From positions 1 through 25,230 of the forward strand of contig JAAYZP010000198.1 in assembly GCA_012514785.1 (NCBI GenBank): a DNA stretch of 25,230 nucleotides, written 5' to 3'. The stretch comes from Propionibacterium sp. (GTDB lineage Bacteria; Actinomycetota; Actinomycetes; Propionibacteriales; Propionibacteriaceae). Positions 23,356 through 25,230 of the stretch are shown one piece after another (positions within the stretch are counted from its first letter, which is position 1; every line of letters begins with the position of its first letter). A program made the translations under genes and the position numbers. The notes beneath the pieces are model-generated. The model was given only the letters and a program-made list of their open reading frames with translations. It ran no database searches and was not told the DNA's origin.

Positions 23356-24587
23356 TCCATCGCCCTGCGCATCGCGCGCGGCAGCTCGTCGAGCGAGCCC
23401 ACCTGGGTGACGGTGATGCTGCCCACCTTGCGGCTGCGCAGTTCCTCGCCGGCGGCCACGCGGATGCCGATGTAGCGGGTGTCGACGTCGAAGCGCGCGT
23501 TGGCGAGACGCAAGTCCGTCATCGACGACGACGAACCGCTCACCACGAACGCGATTGACGCGCCGGGCTCACGCTGCGTCGCGCTGTTGGAGAGGTCGGC
23601 CAGCCCGCCGCGGGCGGTGAGCTCCAGCACGGCCAGCTCGTCCATGGTGCTGGTGGCGGACACGGTCACGAGCCGCTGGTTCGACGTGAGGACGGTCAGC
23701 GGCGACTCCCCCAGGTGCGTCTGCATCGCGATGGAGCCGACGATGGAGACCGCGAGCTCGAACTCCTCGTCGTCGATGTAGGAGTTCCGCCCCGTGTCGA
23801 GCGCGATCAGCACCCGCGACATCCGGGACTCCTCGAACTGGCGCACCATGAGCTGGCCCGCGCGCGCCGTGGAGCGCCAGTGCACGTGCCGCCGGTCGTC
23901 GCCCGCGACGTAGGGCCTCAGCGCGTGGAAGTTCATGTCGGAGGGGGTGATGTTGGGGCTGGCGTGGCCCTCGAGGTCGTGCACGAACCCGGTCTGCCGG
24001 CCCGGCAGCCGCACGGTGCGCGGGTGCACGAACACCTCGAGCTCCTCCGTCCACTGCGTCTCGCGGCCCGCGAGCGAGAACGGGTCCCCCTGCACCGACT
24101 GCGCGGGGCCGACGACGACGCGCCCGCGCCGGTTCGTCGGGATCCGGAAGCTGAAGCTCTCGTGCGCGCCGGGCAGCAGCATCGGCAGCCAGAAGCTCGC
24201 CTGGTCGCGCCCCACCGGCAGGTCGAGCCGGGAGCCCAGGTGGCGCCGGGTGGCGACGTTGCTGACCACGACGTCGCCGCTCGCACGCTCACCCACCACC
24301 ACGGACCGGTCGGAGACCCGGATGCCGACGCCGAGGTTCGGCTTGCCGATCGTGAACAGCAGCGCGATCCCGACGATCACGACCGCCACGACGCCCACGA
24401 CGACGAACTCCCGCCACCCCAGCCCCAGGCCGAGGCCGAGCGCGACGACGCCCACCACGAGACAGACCCAGCCCGCATCCCGCAGGCCGACCGCCTTGCT
24501 GACGCGCTCGTAGAGCGCGCGCAGCCGGGCACCCGAGGGCGGATCGACGGCCTCGGGTACCTCCCATCTCCTGGCGGCGGTGGTCAT
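23352..24587 (-). CDS. DUF58-domain membrane protein
   Basis: 411 residues. Two membrane helices lie at about 39-57 and 59-80, followed by a beta-rich region and the DUF58 core around residues 220-240 (GDDRRHVHWRSTAR, then MVRQFEE), the diagnostic motif. A vWA-like part follows: VLIALDTG with a degenerate metal site, and later strands. DUF58 proteins are partners of MoxR ATPases. The ATG at 24587 overlaps the MoxR stop by one base (TGATG), so the two are coupled. The longer upstream frame runs inside the MoxR gene and is rejected. Confidence 0.88.
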   Translation of the reverse strand: MTTAARRWEVPEAVDPPSGARLRALYERVSKAVGLRDAGWVCLVVGVVALGLGLGLGWREFVVVGVVAVVIVGIALLFTIGKPNLGVGIRVSDRSVVVGERASGDVVVSNVATRRHLGSRLDLPVGRDQASFWLPMLLPGAHESFSFRIPTNRRGRVVVGPAQSVQGDPFSLAGRETQWTEELEVFVHPRTVRLPGRQTGFVHDLEGHASPNITPSDMNFHALRPYVAGDDRRHVHWRSTARAGQLMVRQFEESRMSRVLIALDTGRNSYIDDEEFELAVSIVGSIAMQTHLGESPLTVLTSNQRLVTVSATSTMDELAVLELTARGGLADLSNSATQREPGASIAFVVSGSSSSMTDLRLANARFDVDTRYIGIRVAAGEELRSRKVGSITVTQVGSLDELPRAMRRAME

Positions 24588-25230
24588 CAGCTCTCCGCAC
24601 GCTCCGTCGGCGGCGGCACCTGGCCGATCACCTTGGCCATGACGTCGACCGCCTGCAGGCCACTGAACTCGGCCTCCGGGTCGAGGATCAGGCGGTGCGC
24701 GAGGCACGGGATGGCGAGGATCTTCACGTCATCGGGCGTGACGAAGTGGCGCCCGACGGCGGCCGCCCACACCCGCGAGGCCCGCACCAGCGCGAGCGCG
24801 CCGCGCACGGACACGCCGAGCCGCACGTCGTCGGCGCTCCGGGTGGCCTCCACGAGCCGGGCGATGTAGTCGAACACGGAGGCCTCGATGTGCACGGACC
24901 CGGCCAGCTGGGCCATCTCCGCCACCTGCTGGCCGGAGATCACGGCGGGCAGCGCCGTCGACCGCGGCCGCGAGCCGCCGGTGACGAGGATGCGCATCGT
25001 CGCCTCGTGGTCGGGGTAGCCCAGCGTGGTCTTCATCAGGAAGCGGTCCAGCTGCGCCTCCGGCAGCCGGTAGGTGCCTGCCTGCTCGATCGGGTTCTGC
25101 GTCGCGATCACCATGAACGGGTTGCCGACGGAGTAGGACTGCCCGTCGACGGTGACCCTCGACTCCTCCATCACCTCCAGCAGCGCCGACTGCGTCTTCG
25201 GGGAGGCGCGGTTGATCTCGTCGGCCAGCA
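24587..25230 (-). CDS. MoxR-family AAA+ ATPase (5' end outside window)
   Basis: About 214 C-terminal residues of a protein usually ~320 long; the Walker A part lies beyond the right edge. Seen are the Walker B region (LADEINRASPKTQ at the edge), sensor 1 in VIATQNPIEQAGTY, and LPEAQLDRF with the arginine-finger region. The C-terminal lid domain follows and ends at TGA 24589-24587. MoxR ATPases act as chaperone-like remodellers for vWA/DUF58 partners; here the DUF58 gene is directly downstream and overlapping. The gene is cut by the window, not truncated in the genome as far as can be seen. Confidence 0.93.
   Translation of the reverse strand, partial: LADEINRASPKTQSALLEVMEESRVTVDGQSYSVGNPFMVIATQNPIEQAGTYRLPEAQLDRFLMKTTLGYPDHEATMRILVTGGSRPRSTALPAVISGQQVAEMAQLAGSVHIEASVFDYIARLVEATRSADDVRLGVSVRGALALVRASRVWAAAVGRHFVTPDDVKILAIPCLAHRLILDPEAEFSGLQAVDVMAKVIGQVPPPTERAES

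Noticed and set aside
1..25230. tRNA, rRNA, riboswitch, prophage or IS transposase
   Set aside because: I saw no tRNA-like cloverleaf, rRNA segment, riboswitch core, integrase or transposase motif on either strand, though a covariance-model scan was not possible.

Overview
The window is very GC-rich and densely coded. It looks chromosomal and actinobacterial: GTG starts and 4-base stop/start overlaps are common, the rhomboid has a Cys-rich actinobacterial N-terminus, there is a mycobacterial-type dCTP deaminase, and a MoxR/DUF58/transglutaminase-like/RDD-FHA operon is present. Propionibacteriaceae is a low-confidence guess at family level. Nearly all genes lie on the minus strand, so the operons read right to left.

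Region A (16142 to 93, minus) is the standout. Ten genes are packed into one apparent operon: a small three-helix membrane protein; a secreted, membrane-anchored von Willebrand A (vWA) protein; a 1159-residue tubulin-like protein; an 877-residue protein with coiled coil and membrane hairpin; a six-helix membrane protein with a Gln/Pro/Trp-rich tail; a 727-residue protein with a helical head and fibronectin-III-like repeats; a GTPase-associated protein 1 (GAP1)-like protein; a cytoplasmic vWA protein; a zinc-ribbon P-loop GTPase; and a TerD-family protein. Most junctions overlap, including GTGA and TGATG couplings. Together they suggest an envelope-anchored, GTP-driven assembly: an outside vWA sensor, a tubulin-like polymer or switch inside, and a GTPase/GAP1/vWA/TerD module. 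Individual families are known, but their joint function is not, to my knowledge.

Region B (16143-19041) is housekeeping plus decay. It holds a rhomboid protease with N-terminal zinc-binding motifs, a broken antitoxin-VapC pair (frameshifted antitoxin, toxin with most of its middle deleted), deoC, and a divergent dcd. deoC, dcd and the ten-gene operon share the same leaderless promoter layout: a TAGnnT box, exactly 7 bases, then ATG.

Region C (19042-19766) has no intact gene. It holds an 83-bp near-perfect palindrome just after dcd, the C-terminal half of an ABC-transporter ATPase, two related 77-bp palindromic elements facing each other, and a short hairpin that probably ends the operon to its right.

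Region D (25230 to 19767, minus) is a MoxR AAA+ ATPase (cut by the window edge), a DUF58 protein, a membrane transglutaminase-like protein that lacks the expected catalytic Cys and His, and an RDD-FHA membrane protein. This gene association is common in actinobacteria and is thought to act at the cell envelope.
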